Shown here: positions 28,033 to 37,824 of the stretch, piece by piece | How positions within the stretch are numbered: position 1 is the first letter of the stretch | Layout of the letters: every line of letters starts with the position of its first letter | NCBI RefSeq assembly: GCF_024320865.1 | Contig: NZ_JANDBD010000005.1 | Coordinates: 357,948 to 421,947, forward strand | DNA from: Mycolicibacterium arenosum | GTDB lineage: Bacteria; Actinomycetota; Actinomycetes; Mycobacteriales; Mycobacteriaceae | Direction of reading: 5' to 3' | Length of the DNA: 64,000 nt | Program-made: the position numbers and the translations under genes | The notes under the pieces: generated by a model | Told to the model about the DNA's origin: nothing | Seen by the model: only the letters and a program-made list of their open reading frames with translations | Databases searched by the model: none

Positions 28033-28851
28033 ATGCGAACCGAACCGCCGGCGGACCGGGTGCACCGCAGGCTCACGGCCGAACCCGGAGCCGATGACCA
28101 CCGCGACGAATCCGATGACAGCCGCGACACCTCGCTGACGCGGTGGCTGCCCGATCACGTCGGAGGTGGCGCGTCGAACTGGGCGGCCGCGGTCAGGGCC
28201 GACCCCGGCCGGGCTGGGGCGATCGGCCTGGGCGTCATCGGCGTGCTGGCGGTGCTCGTCACTGTGTTCATGCTGGCGACCGACGACACGCCGACGGTCG
28301 TCGCAGCGAATCTCCCTGCAGTGGAGCCGGTTTCGACGTCGACGCCTCCGGCCGGGCCCTCGGCTGCGGACGCCCCCGTCGTCGTCAGCGTGATCGGCCT
28401 GGTGAAGGCGCCGGGGCTCGTCACGCTCACCGCGGGCGCGCGTATCGCCGACGCGCTCGAGTCCGCGGGCGGCGCTCTCGACGGCGCCGACCTGACGGGC
28501 CTCAACATGGCGCGTCGCGTCGCGGACGGCGAGCAGATCGTCGTCGGCATCGCCTCACCGCCCGGCACCGCACCGGCCATGGGAAGTTCGGTCAGCACCC
28601 CGGCCACCGGCACCGCGGCGGAGGCACCGGGCGATGCCGGTGCCTCGGATACCCCCGGCACGCCGATCGATCTGAACGCGGCGACCGAGGAGCAACTCGA
28701 CACCCTTCCCGGCGTCGGCCCGGTCACCGCGGCGGCGATCGTGGCATGGCGGTCGGCCAACGGGACGTTCACCAGCGTCGACCAGCTCAGCGAGGTCGAC
28801 GGAATCGGCCCGGCGCGGCTGGAGAAACTGCGCGCGCTGGTTCATGTGTGA
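28033..28851 (+). CDS. comEA: ComEA-like DNA-binding competence protein
   Basis: 272 residues: a cytoplasmic N-terminus, one transmembrane helix (about 63-85, GAIGLGVIGVLAVLVTVFML), an SLBB-type segment (VIGLVKAPGLVTLTAGARI), a Pro/Ala/Thr linker and two helix-hairpin-helix motifs at the C-terminus (LNAATEEQLDTLPGVGP; LSEVDGIGPARLEKL). It binds DNA outside the membrane and works with ComEC in naturally competent bacteria. Natural competence is not established for mycobacteria, so the role is uncertain. Its stop overlaps the comEC GTG. Confidence 0.92.
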   Translation: MRTEPPADRVHRRLTAEPGADDHRDESDDSRDTSLTRWLPDHVGGGASNWAAAVRADPGRAGAIGLGVIGVLAVLVTVFMLATDDTPTVVAANLPAVEPVSTSTPPAGPSAADAPVVVSVIGLVKAPGLVTLTAGARIADALESAGGALDGADLTGLNMARRVADGEQIVVGIASPPGTAPAMGSSVSTPATGTAAEAPGDAGASDTPGTPIDLNAATEEQLDTLPGVGPVTAAAIVAWRSANGTFTSVDQLSEVDGIGPARLEKLRALVHV

Positions 28852-30383
28852 CCGGCGGGCCGCGCGACGCCGCGCGCGTCGACCTTCGACTGGTGCCTGC
28901 GGCGGTCACCGCCTGGGCAGTGAGCGCCACCGGAATCCTCAGCGGCGCAGTGCTATCCGCGGGTACGGTACTCGCCGCAGCCGCGCTGACCGCGGCCATC
29001 GGGTGGTGGGGTCGGCGAGGTGGGGGGCAGTCGCCGCCGCTCTGGCCCGGCGTCGTCGCGGTGGCCGCCGTAGGGGTTGCGTTCGGCGCGTCGGTGGGGC
29101 TGCGGGTGCACGATCTGGAGCGGCATCCGGCCACGGCGCGCCACGGCGGAACGTCGACCGTGGTCGTCACCGCGTCCGAGACGCCGCGAATGATCACCGG
29201 CGGGCGGGTGGTGTTCCGCGGCACGCTGGACGCCTTCGACGGACAGCCCTCCTCGGGGCGGGTGGTCGTGTTCGCGCCGGTCGCCGGTTACGGGGGCCTG
29301 ACCGCGGGCCGCCCCGCGGCGTTCCGGGCCGGCGTCGGCGCGCCCACCAGGCGGGACCTCTCGGTGGCGCTGCTGACGGCGTCGGGGGAGCCGCGCCTCG
29401 GTGACCTGCCGCGGTGGCAGCGGGCGGCCGCCGGGGTACGCGCCGACTTCGCGGAGCAGGCCAGGGCCGTGCTGCCCGCCGACCAGGCGGCGATGCTGCC
29501 CGCGCTGGTGCTCGGCGACACGTCGGCGGTCGACGCGGCCACGGAGGACGAGTTCCGCACCGCCGGGCTGACGCATCTCACCGCGGTGTCGGGCGCGAAC
29601 GTGACGATCGTCTGCGGTGCCGTGCTTCTCGCCGCGGCGCTGGTGGGGCCCCGCGCGGCCGCTGCGGCCGCGGCGCTGGCACTGGTCGGCTTCGTCGCCG
29701 TGGTGCAGCCGACGGCCAGCGTGCTTCGCGCCGCCATCATGGGTGGCATCGCGCTGCTGGCCGTCGTGTCCCAGCGGCGCCGGCAGGCGGTGCCCGCGCT
29801 GGCCGCCGCCGTGCTGGTCTCGATGATCGTCGCGCCGCAGCTGGCCGTTGACGTCGGCTTCGTGCTGTCCGTCGCCGCGACGGCGGCACTGGTGGTGATC
29901 GCGCCGGTGTGGACGCAGCGTCTCGTCGACCGCGGCTGGCCGCGACCACTCGCCGCGGGTGTCGCGATCGCGCTGGCGGCGCAACTGGTCACCGCACCCG
30001 TCGTCGCGGGAGTGTCCGGGGCGGTGAGCCTGGTGGCGGTCGCTGCGAATCTGGCTGTGGCGCCGGTAATTCCGCCGATCACCGTGCTCGGTACCGCGGC
30101 GGCCGCGGTGCTACAGCTGTGGCCCGCGGCCGGCCGGCTGCTGATCCGGTTCACGGGACCGGAGCTGTGGTGGCTGCTGCACGCGGCGCAGTGGTCCGCG
30201 GCCGTCCCCGGCGCCGGTGTGCCGGTGCCGTCGGGTCTCACCGGGGCGGTGCTCGTCGCCGTGACGACGCTCGCGGGGGTTCTGCTGTGGCGCTGGCGCG
30301 CCGGCCGTGTCGTCGTGCTGGTGCTGGTGCTGTGCGCGGTGGCCTGGGCGGCGGGCCGCGGCGGCGCTGTCGGGCCGCCGTGA
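28848..30383 (+). CDS. comEC: ComEC/Rec2 family membrane protein
   Basis: 511-residue polytopic protein with the competence domain. Conserved features are the region LTHLTAVSGANVTIV and many hydrophobic helices towards the C-terminus. It lacks the C-terminal metallo-beta-lactamase domain of full-length Bacillus ComEC, which is normal for the mycobacterial form. It would form the DNA channel paired with ComEA, with which it is translationally coupled. The chosen GTG at 28848 overlaps the comEA stop. Confidence 0.92.
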   Translation: MTGGPRDAARVDLRLVPAAVTAWAVSATGILSGAVLSAGTVLAAAALTAAIGWWGRRGGGQSPPLWPGVVAVAAVGVAFGASVGLRVHDLERHPATARHGGTSTVVVTASETPRMITGGRVVFRGTLDAFDGQPSSGRVVVFAPVAGYGGLTAGRPAAFRAGVGAPTRRDLSVALLTASGEPRLGDLPRWQRAAAGVRADFAEQARAVLPADQAAMLPALVLGDTSAVDAATEDEFRTAGLTHLTAVSGANVTIVCGAVLLAAALVGPRAAAAAAALALVGFVAVVQPTASVLRAAIMGGIALLAVVSQRRRQAVPALAAAVLVSMIVAPQLAVDVGFVLSVAATAALVVIAPVWTQRLVDRGWPRPLAAGVAIALAAQLVTAPVVAGVSGAVSLVAVAANLAVAPVIPPITVLGTAAAAVLQLWPAAGRLLIRFTGPELWWLLHAAQWSAAVPGAGVPVPSGLTGAVLVAVTTLAGVLLWRWRAGRVVVLVLVLCAVAWAAGRGGAVGPP

Positions 30384-30395
30384 CACGATCGACGC

Positions 30396-31349
30396 GTGAG
30401 CCAACTGCACCTCGTCCTCGGTGACGAAGAGCTTCTGGTCGAGCGCGCCGTCGCCGACGTGCTGAGCGAGGCGCGACGAACCGCGGGCACCGGCGACGTG
30501 CCCGTCGATCGGATGCGCGCGGGTGAGGTCACCACCAGTGAGCTCGCCGAACTGCTCAGCCCGTCGCTGTTCGCCGAGGAACGCGTCGTCGTCCTGGAAG
30601 CCGCGGCCGAAGCCGGTAAGGACGCGGTAGCGCTCATCGCGGAGGTCGCCGCCGACCTACCCGCCGGAACCATGCTCGTCATCGTGCACTCCGGCGGTGG
30701 GCGTGCCAAAGCGCTCGCCGATCAGATCAGGAAGCTAGATGCCGAGGTACACCTCTGCGCCAAGATCAGCAAGGCGTCGGAGCGCGTCGACTTCGTGCGC
30801 GGGGAGTTCCGCGCCTTGAAGGTCAAGGTGTCCGAGGACACGGTGACCGCGGTGCTCGACGCCGTCGGGTCCGACATCCGGGAGTTGGCGGCGGCGTGTT
30901 CACAGCTCGTCGCGGACACCGGCGGGGCCGTCGACGCCGTGGCGGTGCGTCGCTACCACGCCGGCAAGGCGGAGGTGAAGGGCTTCGACATCGCCGACAA
31001 GGCCGTCGTGGGCGATGTCTCAGGGGCCGCCGAAGCACTGCGCTGGGCCATGATGCGCGGCGAACCGCACGTCGTTCTCGCCGATGCGCTCGCGGAGGCC
31101 GTTCACACCATCGCCAGGGTCGGGCCGATTTCGGGTGATCCGTACAAGCTGGCGGGCGAACTGGGCATGCCGCCGTGGCGGATCCAGAAGGCGCAGAAGC
31201 AGTCGCGCCGGTGGTCGCGGGAATCGGTGGCCGAGGCCATCAGGGTTGTCGCAGCGCTCAACGGAGACGTCAAGGGCGTAGCGGCAGATGCCGACTACGC
31301 CCTCGAGACGGCGGTCCGGCGGGTAGCCGAACTCGCCGGGGGAAGTTGA
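30396..31349 (+). CDS. holA: DNA polymerase III delta subunit
   Basis: 317-residue clamp-loader subunit that opens the beta clamp. It starts [20 protein letters not shown], the family's N-terminal motif, and has the helical C-terminal collar domain ([20 protein letters not shown]). It lacks P-loop motifs, as delta does. It lies 12 bp downstream of comEC, the common comEA-comEC-holA-rpsT order. It converges with rpsT, with only 6 bp between the stops. Confidence 0.94.
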   Translation: MSQLHLVLGDEELLVERAVADVLSEARRTAGTGDVPVDRMRAGEVTTSELAELLSPSLFAEERVVVLEAAAEAGKDAVALIAEVAADLPAGTMLVIVHSGGGRAKALADQIRKLDAEVHLCAKISKASERVDFVRGEFRALKVKVSEDTVTAVLDAVGSDIRELAAACSQLVADTGGAVDAVAVRRYHAGKAEVKGFDIADKAVVGDVSGAAEALRWAMMRGEPHVVLADALAEAVHTIARVGPISGDPYKLAGELGMPPWRIQKAQKQSRRWSRESVAEAIRVVAALNGDVKGVAADADYALETAVRRVAELAGGS

Positions 31350-31355
31350 ACCGAA

Positions 31356-31616
31356 TCAGATCTTGTTGAGCGCGAGCGCCAGCGCCGACTTCTTGTTGGC
31401 GGCCTGGTTCTTGTGGATGACACCCTTGCTCGCGGCCTTGTCCAGCTTGCGGCTGGTGGCGACGAGCAACTCGGTGGCCTTGTCCTTCTCACCGGCGTCG
31501 ACGGCCTCGCGGAACCCGCGCACCGCGGTACGCAGCGACGACCTGACCGACTGGTTGCGCTGCCTGCGGCGCTCGTTGGTGAGGATGCGCTTCTTCTGCG
31601 ACTTGATGTTGGCCAC
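31356..31616 (-). CDS. rpsT: 30S ribosomal protein S20
   Basis: 86-residue primary 16S rRNA-binding protein. It starts [20 protein letters not shown], has the conserved [10 protein letters not shown] and the C-terminal [20 protein letters not shown]. It reads opposite to holA and diverges from the ATP-grasp gene. Confidence 0.98.
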   Translation of the reverse strand: MANIKSQKKRILTNERRRQRNQSVRSSLRTAVRGFREAVDAGEKDKATELLVATSRKLDKAASKGVIHKNQAANKKSALALALNKI

Positions 31617-31764
31617 GCGTGTCTGTCCTTCTAAAGCTCAGTTGGGGTAATACGAAAGTTCGACAGTGCCCGCACGCGGGCAGCGAGGGTTCAGATTACC
31701 AGCGGACCGGGTAGAAACCCAAAGTGACGCCTCTGGCCTGCCGAAATGCAATTGTTGGTGCAGC

Positions 31765-33483
31765 ATGTCAAACGTGAGCCTGAGAACCCTGCCAGCCGAC
31801 TCCTCCGGTACGACCCGCGCCAACCGCTCGGACACGCGGTCATCCAAACGGTATCCGGGCATCTTCGACGGATACAACGGCGTCGGCGGCTACGCGAAGG
31901 CCTTCGACGAGATGTTCGACGCCGACGGCAACGTGCGGGGACCCTACAAGGGCATCTTCAACGAGCTCGCGCCGTCGGACGCCTCCGACCTGGCCGCCCG
32001 CTCCGAGGCGCTGGGCCGCGCGTTCATCGACCAGGGCATCACGTTCTCGCTGTCCGGCCAGGAGCGTCCGTTCCCGCTCGACCTGGTGCCGCGCGTCATC
32101 TCCGCCGCGGAGTGGTCGCGTCTGGAGAAGGGCATCAAGCAGCGCGTCAAGGCCCTCGAGATGTTCCTCGACGACATCTACGGCGAGCAGGAGATCCTGC
32201 GCGACGGGGTGATCCCGCGCCGGTTGATCACGTCGTGCGAGCACTTCCACCGCGAGGCCGCGGGCATCGTTCCGCCCAACGGGGTGCGCATCCACGTCGC
32301 CGGTATCGACCTGGTCCGCGACGCGCAGGGCACGTTCCGCGTCCTGGAAGACAACCTGCGCTCGCCGTCGGGCGTCTCCTACGTCATGGAGAACCGCCGC
32401 ACGATGGCGCGGGTGTTCCCGAATCTCTTCGCGACGCACCGGGTCCGGGCGGTCGGCGATTACGCGTCGCATCTGCTGCGAGCACTGCGCAACGCCGCGG
32501 CGTCGAACGAGGCCGACCCCACCGTCGTCGTGCTCACGCCCGGTGTCTACAACTCGGCCTACTTCGAGCACTCGCTGCTGGCCCGCCAGATGGGCGTCGA
32601 ACTCGTCGAGGGCCGCGACCTGTTCTGCCGTGACAACACCGTCTACATGCGCACCACCGAGGGGGAGCGGCAGGTCGACGTCATCTACCGCCGCATCGAC
32701 GACGAGTTCCTCGACCCCATGCACTTCAAGCCCGACTCAGTGCTCGGCGTCGCCGGCGTGCTGAACGCCGCGCGGGCGGGCAACGTGGTGATCTCCAGCG
32801 CGGTCGGCAACGGGGTCGGGGACGACAAGCTCGTCTACTGCTACGTCCCGACGATCGTCGAGTACTACCTCGGTGAGAAGCTCTCGTTGGCCAACGTCGA
32901 CACGTTCCGATGCTGGCTCGACGACGAGCGCGAGGAAGTGCTCGATCGGATCGACGAGCTCGTCATCAAGCCCGTCGAGGGTTCCGGTGGCTACGGCATC
33001 GTGTTCGGACCCGACGCCTCGGAGAAGGAACTGGCCGCCATCACCAAGAAGGTGCGTACCGACCCGCGCGGGTGGATCGCGCAGCCGGTGGTTCAATTAT
33101 CCACGGTGCCAACGCAGATCGACGACAAGCTGGCGCCCCGCCACGTCGACCTGAGACCGTTCGCAGTCAACGACGGCGACGACGTCTGGGTACTGCCCGG
33201 CGGGCTGACCCGCGTCGCGCTGCCCGAGGGTTCGCTGGTGGTCAACTCGAGCCAGGGTGGCGGTTCGAAGGACACCTGGGTGCTGGCGTCTCGGGCGTCG
33301 GTGGCCGATCGCGAACTGGCCGCCGCCGAAGTCGTGCGGGCGCTACCGAAGGCCGCGAAGAACGGCAAGCCCGAGAAGGCCGCCGAGGACTCGTCCCAGC
33401 AGCAGCAACAGCAGGGCACCGCGCCTCGCGCGAATCAGACTGAACAGCAACAGCAACAGCAACAGCAGGCGGTGAGCCGATAA
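31765..33483 (+). CDS. Circularly permuted ATP-grasp protein with poly-Gln tail
   Basis: 572-residue member of the circularly permuted ATP-grasp family (DUF404/407), predicted to form amide bonds between carboxylates and amines. Motifs are FDGYNGVGGYAKAFDEMF near the start, GIDLVRDAQGTFRVLEDNLR, SPSGVSYVMENRR, IKPVEGSGGYGIVFGP (ATP-binding) and the basic DPRGWIAQP. The last ~35 residues are two Gln tracts (6-8 residues each) separated by a short linker. It precedes an alpha-E gene and a transglutaminase-like gene, the conserved trio. The ATG at 31765 was chosen for fit to the family start; a GTG at 31774 is possible. Confidence 0.92.
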   Translation: MSNVSLRTLPADSSGTTRANRSDTRSSKRYPGIFDGYNGVGGYAKAFDEMFDADGNVRGPYKGIFNELAPSDASDLAARSEALGRAFIDQGITFSLSGQERPFPLDLVPRVISAAEWSRLEKGIKQRVKALEMFLDDIYGEQEILRDGVIPRRLITSCEHFHREAAGIVPPNGVRIHVAGIDLVRDAQGTFRVLEDNLRSPSGVSYVMENRRTMARVFPNLFATHRVRAVGDYASHLLRALRNAAASNEADPTVVVLTPGVYNSAYFEHSLLARQMGVELVEGRDLFCRDNTVYMRTTEGERQVDVIYRRIDDEFLDPMHFKPDSVLGVAGVLNAARAGNVVISSAVGNGVGDDKLVYCYVPTIVEYYLGEKLSLANVDTFRCWLDDEREEVLDRIDELVIKPVEGSGGYGIVFGPDASEKELAAITKKVRTDPRGWIAQPVVQLSTVPTQIDDKLAPRHVDLRPFAVNDGDDVWVLPGGLTRVALPEGSLVVNSSQGGGSKDTWVLASRASVADRELAAAEVVRALPKAAKNGKPEKAAEDSSQQQQQQGTAPRANQTEQQQQQQQQAVSR

Positions 33484-34466
33484 TGTTGGCGCGCAACGCG
33501 GAATCGCTGTACTGGATCGGACGCTACGTCGAACGCGCCGACGACACCGCCCGCATCCTCGACGTCACGGTGCACCAGTTGCTCGAGGATTCGAGTGTCG
33601 ACCCGGACCAGGCGTCGCGCACCCTGCTGAGGGTGCTGGACATGGCCGCGCCCGACGCGACAACGGCGCTCGACGTGTGGTCGCTGACCGATATGGTGGC
33701 GTTCAGCCGGGATACCCACGGCGGCTGCTCGATCGTCGAGGCGATCTCCGCGGCCCGCGAGAACGCCCGCGGGGCACGGGAAGTCACCTCGACCGAGATC
33801 TGGGAGTGCCTCAACACCACGTACAACGCACTGCCGGAACGGGAGCGGGCCTCCAGACGCCTGGGGCCGCACGAGTTCCTGTCCTACGTCGAGGGGCGGG
33901 CGGCGCAGTTCGCCGGCCTGGCCGACTCGACGCTGTCCCGCGACGACGGCTACCGCTTCATGGTGCTGGGCCGCGCGATCGAGCGGGTCGACATGACGGT
34001 GCGACTGCTGCTCGCCCGCGTCGGCGACAGCGCGTCGTCACCGGCGTGGGTGACGGTGCTGCGCTCCGCGGGTGCGCACGACACCTACCTGCGCACCTAT
34101 CGCGGCGTTCTGGACGCGGGCCGCGTCGTCGAGTTCATGCTGCTGGACCGCCTGTTCCCACGGTCGGTCATGTACTCGCTGCGCCTGGCCGAACACAGTC
34201 TCGACGAGTTGCACCACCGCGCGCTCAATCGCGTCGGCGCCACCGCCGAGGCCCAGCGGCTGCTGGGCCGCGCGCGCAGCGAGTTGGAGTTCCTGCCCCA
34301 GGGGGTGCTGCTGGAGACGCTCGAGGAGCGCCTGGCCGGATTGCAGAAGACCTGTGCCGACGTGGGAGAAGCGTTGGCGCTGGAGTACTTCCACTCCGCG
34401 CCCTGGGTGGCGTGGACGGACGCAGGCCGCAACGGCTCGTTGATCATCGAAGAGGGCGAGGTCTAG
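33483..34466 (+). CDS. Alpha-E domain protein (DUF403)
   Basis: 327-residue all-helical protein that nearly always accompanies the circularly permuted ATP-grasp. It starts LARNAESLYWIGRYVERADD, the family's fingerprint, and has DTTRIL-like DDTARILDV and a later FMVLGRAIERVDMTVRLL repeat of the same motif. The ATG shares its A with the upstream TAA. Its biochemical role is unknown; it may bind or present the substrate of the ligase. Confidence 0.92.
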   Translation: MLARNAESLYWIGRYVERADDTARILDVTVHQLLEDSSVDPDQASRTLLRVLDMAAPDATTALDVWSLTDMVAFSRDTHGGCSIVEAISAARENARGAREVTSTEIWECLNTTYNALPERERASRRLGPHEFLSYVEGRAAQFAGLADSTLSRDDGYRFMVLGRAIERVDMTVRLLLARVGDSASSPAWVTVLRSAGAHDTYLRTYRGVLDAGRVVEFMLLDRLFPRSVMYSLRLAEHSLDELHHRALNRVGATAEAQRLLGRARSELEFLPQGVLLETLEERLAGLQKTCADVGEALALEYFHSAPWVAWTDAGRNGSLIIEEGEV

Positions 34467-34469
34467 AAC

Positions 34470-35309
34470 ATGTGGCGCATGCGAGTCATCCACGCCACGG
34501 GTTACGCCTACAAGTCGCCCGTCACCGCGTCGTACAACGAGGCCCGGCTGACGCCGCGCTCGGACTCCCGGCAGAACGTGATCCTCAACCGCGTCGAGAC
34601 CGTGCCGGCGACTCGGTCCTACCGCTACGTCGACTACTGGGGCACCGCCGTGACGGCGTTCGACCTGCACGCACCGCACACGGAACTCGAGGTCACCGCG
34701 TCGTCGGTCGTCGAGACCGACCGGGGCGAAGCGCCCGCGGAGCCGGTCACCTGGGAGGACCTGCAGTCCGCCGCGGTCATCGACCGGTTCGACGAGTACC
34801 TCACGCCGACCGAGTTCACCCCGGCCAGTCGTCGCGTCGCGCGAGTCGGGCAGAGGATCGCCAAGTACCACGAGCCGCTGGAGGCGGTCGTCGAAGCGGC
34901 CAAGTGGGTGCACGGTGAACTCGCCTACGTCCCCGGCACCACCGGCGTGCACTCGTCGGGTCTCGACGCGCATCGCGAGGGCAAGGGCGTGTGCCAGGAT
35001 TTCGCCCACCTGACGCTGATCCTGTTGCGCAGCATGGGAATTCCCGCTCGCTACGTCTCGGGCTACCTGCACCCGAAGGCGAAAGCCAAGGTGGGTGACA
35101 CGATCGACGGTCAGAGTCACGCGTGGATCCAGGCGTGGACCGGTGGTTGGTGGCACTACGACCCCACCAACGACAAGGAGATCACCGAGCAGTACATCAG
35201 CGTCGGTGTCGGCCGCGACTACGCGGACGTGACGCCGCTCAAGGGCATCTACTCGGGCGAGGGGTCGACGGATCTCGACGTGGTCGTGGAGATCACCCGG
35301 CTGGCGTGA
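34470..35309 (+). CDS. Transglutaminase-like cysteine peptidase
   Basis: 279 residues: a bacterial transglutaminase-like N-terminal beta domain ([20 protein letters not shown]) followed by the papain-like core. The triad is Cys in [11 protein letters not shown], His in [10 protein letters not shown] and Asp in WHYDPTND. It follows the alpha-E gene by 3 bp. In this operon type it probably cleaves or transfers the amide linkage made by the ATP-grasp enzyme. The end overlaps the convergent MBL gene by 17 bp. Confidence 0.92.
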   Translation: MWRMRVIHATGYAYKSPVTASYNEARLTPRSDSRQNVILNRVETVPATRSYRYVDYWGTAVTAFDLHAPHTELEVTASSVVETDRGEAPAEPVTWEDLQSAAVIDRFDEYLTPTEFTPASRRVARVGQRIAKYHEPLEAVVEAAKWVHGELAYVPGTTGVHSSGLDAHREGKGVCQDFAHLTLILLRSMGIPARYVSGYLHPKAKAKVGDTIDGQSHAWIQAWTGGWWHYDPTNDKEITEQYISVGVGRDYADVTPLKGIYSGEGSTDLDVVVEITRLA

Positions 35310-36165
35310 CCGTTCCGCGGCCACACACCGCCGGGTGCACCTCGACACGGTGCAGATCATCGCCGAGTTCGATCTGGCGGGGAAAGACCGTGGCGGCGAG
35401 CGCACGCCACTCGTCGTAGCCACCGGGGCCGATGCCCGGTACGTAGTGCGTGAGGACCAGGATCCCGACGTCGGCGCGTGCGGCCGTGTCGGCGGCCTGC
35501 TCCACTGAGGAGTGGTAGTCGCAGATGTCGCGGATGCGCTGCAGCGGCATGGCGTCGACGAGGTCCTTGCGAATCACCGTGTGCACCAGCGCACCCGCCC
35601 CGCTGGCCAACTCGTCGAGGGTCGCGCACGGCACGGTGTCGCCTGCGAGCACCACCGACGCCGCCGCGTGCTCGACGCGGAACCCGATCGTCGGCGCCAC
35701 CGGTCGGTGGTCGGTGGGTGCGGCGCGTACGACCACGCCGTCGCGCTGCCACACCACGCCGTCGGTGAACTCCTGCACGTCGAGCGCGGGTGGGCCGGTG
35801 AGGTCGGGATGGTGGGCCAGTCGGTAGCCGATGTCGGGGGCGAACGCCCGCAACGTCGCGTCGACGACGTCTGCGGTGCCCGGCGGACCGATGATCGTCA
35901 GCGGCACCGGATTCGGGCCGAAGGACGTGATCCACCGCGTGATGATCAGGTCGCCGAGATCGCCGATGTGGTCACTGTGCAGGTGGGTCAGCAACAGCGC
36001 CGTCAGCGCGCCCGCACTGGAGCCGGCGCCTGCCAGCCGCATCTGCACTCCGCGACCGCAGTCGACGAGAAGCGTCTGCCCGCCCGCCCGCACCAGCGTC
36101 GCGGGGCCAGCCCGGTCGGCGTCGGGGATGGGACTTCCGGTGCCCAGGAGGGTGACCTCGATCAT
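35293..36165 (-). CDS. MBL-fold hydrolase, ribonuclease Z-like
   Basis: 290-residue metallo-beta-lactamase protein. It opens [18 protein letters not shown] and has the metal motif [17 protein letters not shown] (HxHxDH). Further ligands lie in VLAGDTVPC and LTHYVPG near the C-terminus. The layout resembles RNase Z/arylsulfatase-type enzymes (Rv2407 at this place in M. tuberculosis), but tRNA 3' processing is not proven by sequence. Confidence 0.88.
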   Translation of the reverse strand: MIEVTLLGTGSPIPDADRAGPATLVRAGGQTLLVDCGRGVQMRLAGAGSSAGALTALLLTHLHSDHIGDLGDLIITRWITSFGPNPVPLTIIGPPGTADVVDATLRAFAPDIGYRLAHHPDLTGPPALDVQEFTDGVVWQRDGVVVRAAPTDHRPVAPTIGFRVEHAAASVVLAGDTVPCATLDELASGAGALVHTVIRKDLVDAMPLQRIRDICDYHSSVEQAADTAARADVGILVLTHYVPGIGPGGYDEWRALAATVFPRQIELGDDLHRVEVHPAVCGRGTVTPAG

Positions 36166-36234
36166 GAAACATGCCTACCCTCAATGTGCCCTGTGCGGAA
36201 GCGAATCCTGCAGACCCGGTGGGCGACGCGGGCG

Positions 36235-37236
36235 TTATTCGCGTCCCGCGGAGGTCCAGCTCAAGTCGCCGAACCGGTTGCCCGACACCGCGGCTCCCGC
36301 GTCGTCGAGAGCCGCCACCTGCTGCGCCGACAGTTCGACCGACACCGAACCGAGGTTCTCCTCGACGCGGGCCGCTCGGCGCGTGCCCGGAATGGGCACC
36401 GACGCGACTCCCAGCGCGTCGGCGCGGTAGCGCAGCCAGGCGAGTGCGACCTGTGCGGGCGTCGCACCGACCTCGTCGGCGATCGACGAGATGACCCGAA
36501 CCACAGCCAGATTCGACTCGAGGGCGTCATCGGCGAAGCGCGGCAGTGCACGGCGGAACCCGGAGTCGCCCGCCAGGTCGGCCGTCGACCGGATCGTGCC
36601 GGTGAGGAACCCGCGGCCCAGCGGGGAGTAGGGCACGAAACCGACGCCGAGCTCGGCTGCGGTGGGCACGACGTTGCGTTCGACGTCGCGGCTCCAGATC
36701 GACCACTCGCTCTGCACCGCGGCGATCGGGTGCACCGCCACGGCGGCGCGCAGTTCATCGGCGGTGACCTCGGACAGGCCGAGATGTCGGACCTTGCCCG
36801 CGGCGACCAGTTCGGCCATCGCGCCGACGGTCTCCTCGATCGGCACCGTCAGATCGCGCCGGTGCATGTAGTAGAGATCCACCACGTCGGTGCCCAGCCG
36901 TTCCAGGCTCTCCTCGATGGCCTGGCGCACGTAGGCGGCGTCGCCGCGGGATCCGCGGGTCCCGTCGATGGGATTTCCCGTGATGCCGAACTTCGTCGCC
37001 AGGGTCACCTCGTCGCGGCGTTCTGCCAGCAGTCGCGAGATCAGCTTCTCGTTCTGGCCGCCGCCGTACACGTTGGCGGTGTCGATGAACGACACGCCGA
37101 GATCGACGCTGCGATGCAGGGTCGCCAGCGATTCGGTGTCGTCCACCTCGCCGTACACCGGTGTCAGCGCCATCGCACCGAATCCGATTGGGCTGACCGC
37201 CAATTCGTCTCCGAGCTGTACCCTCTGCACGATCAT
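36235..37236 (-). CDS. Aldo/keto reductase
   Basis: 333-residue NADPH oxidoreductase of the AKR11/13 type. Motifs are IGFGAMALTPVYG, FIDTANVYGGGQNEKLIS with catalytic Asp/Tyr, LATKFG with Lys, and DLYYMHRRD with His. A C-terminal RRAARVEENLGSVSVELS binds cofactor. The ATG at 37236 has GAGAGGAA 5 bases upstream and matches the family start, so longer in-frame readings were not used. It is divergent from the CBS gene with a CRP-type palindrome between. Confidence 0.9.
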   Translation of the reverse strand: MIVQRVQLGDELAVSPIGFGAMALTPVYGEVDDTESLATLHRSVDLGVSFIDTANVYGGGQNEKLISRLLAERRDEVTLATKFGITGNPIDGTRGSRGDAAYVRQAIEESLERLGTDVVDLYYMHRRDLTVPIEETVGAMAELVAAGKVRHLGLSEVTADELRAAVAVHPIAAVQSEWSIWSRDVERNVVPTAAELGVGFVPYSPLGRGFLTGTIRSTADLAGDSGFRRALPRFADDALESNLAVVRVISSIADEVGATPAQVALAWLRYRADALGVASVPIPGTRRAARVEENLGSVSVELSAQQVAALDDAGAAVSGNRFGDLSWTSAGRE

Positions 37237-37302
37237 CGGTTCCTCTCCGGAGATGAACTGGTCGAAGTTCGCAACACCGACGCCGGGTTTGTCATACCCT
37301 GA

Positions 37303-37318
37303 TGTGAGCCAGCTCACA
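37303..37318. promoter_or_regulatory. CRP-type binding site
   Basis: TGTGAGCCAGCTCACA is an exact TGTGA-N6-TCACA palindrome, the consensus of CRP/FNR-family regulators including mycobacterial Crp (Rv3676 group). It lies 13 bp before the GTG of the CBS gene, with GGAGG (37322-37326) between, and 66 bp before the start of the divergent reductase. Its closeness to the CBS start suggests repression of that gene or control of the reductase. Confidence 0.75.
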
Positions 37319-37331
37319 AACGGAGGCGTTC

Positions 37332-37760
37332 GTGCGGATCGCAGACGTATTGAAGAACAAGGGAGCGGGCGTGCTCACGGTGGGACCGGACATGTCCGTC
37401 GCCGACCTGCTCGCCAGCCTGGTCACCCGCAACGTCGGTGCGATGGTCGTCGTCGCGGATGGCGCACCGGTCGGCATCGTCTCCGAGCGCGACGTCGTCC
37501 GCCGACTCCACGAATTCGGCGCGGACCTACTGGCCAGGCCGGTGTCCGACATCATGACCGCGGAGGTCATCACCTGCACACCCGGTGACGACCTCGACAG
37601 CCTGAGTGCCCTCATGACGACCAACCGGGTCCGCCACGTGCCCGTCTTGGAGAACGGGCACCTGTCCGGGATCGTCAGCATCGGCGACGTGGTGAAGACC
37701 CGGATGGAGCAGCTCGAGGCTCACCAGGAACAGCTCGAGGCGTACATCACCCAGGGCTAG
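37332..37760 (+). CDS. Tandem CBS-domain protein
   Basis: 142-residue protein of two CBS motifs (about 10-60 and 75-130): VADLLASLVTRNVGAMVVV ... SERDVVRRL and DIMTAEVITCTPGDDLDSLS ... GIVSIGDVVK. Such small stand-alone pairs bind adenine nucleotides and sense energy charge. GTG start with GGAGG 5 bases upstream. The CRP-type site in its leader would tie it to cAMP signalling. It corresponds in position to Rv2406c. Confidence 0.92.
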   Translation: MRIADVLKNKGAGVLTVGPDMSVADLLASLVTRNVGAMVVVADGAPVGIVSERDVVRRLHEFGADLLARPVSDIMTAEVITCTPGDDLDSLSALMTTNRVRHVPVLENGHLSGIVSIGDVVKTRMEQLEAHQEQLEAYITQG

Positions 37761-37824
37761 GCACCGGCGAACGGGACGGTTGCAACCTCAGCGGTCGGCT
37801 GACCCGGTGTGCGAAGGTGGCTTC

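Noticed and set aside
33400..33475. CAG/CAA repeats as a CRISPR-like or mobile repeat
   Set aside because: They are in-frame codons for Gln at the end of the ATP-grasp protein, with no spacer structure. No CRISPR array was seen anywhere.
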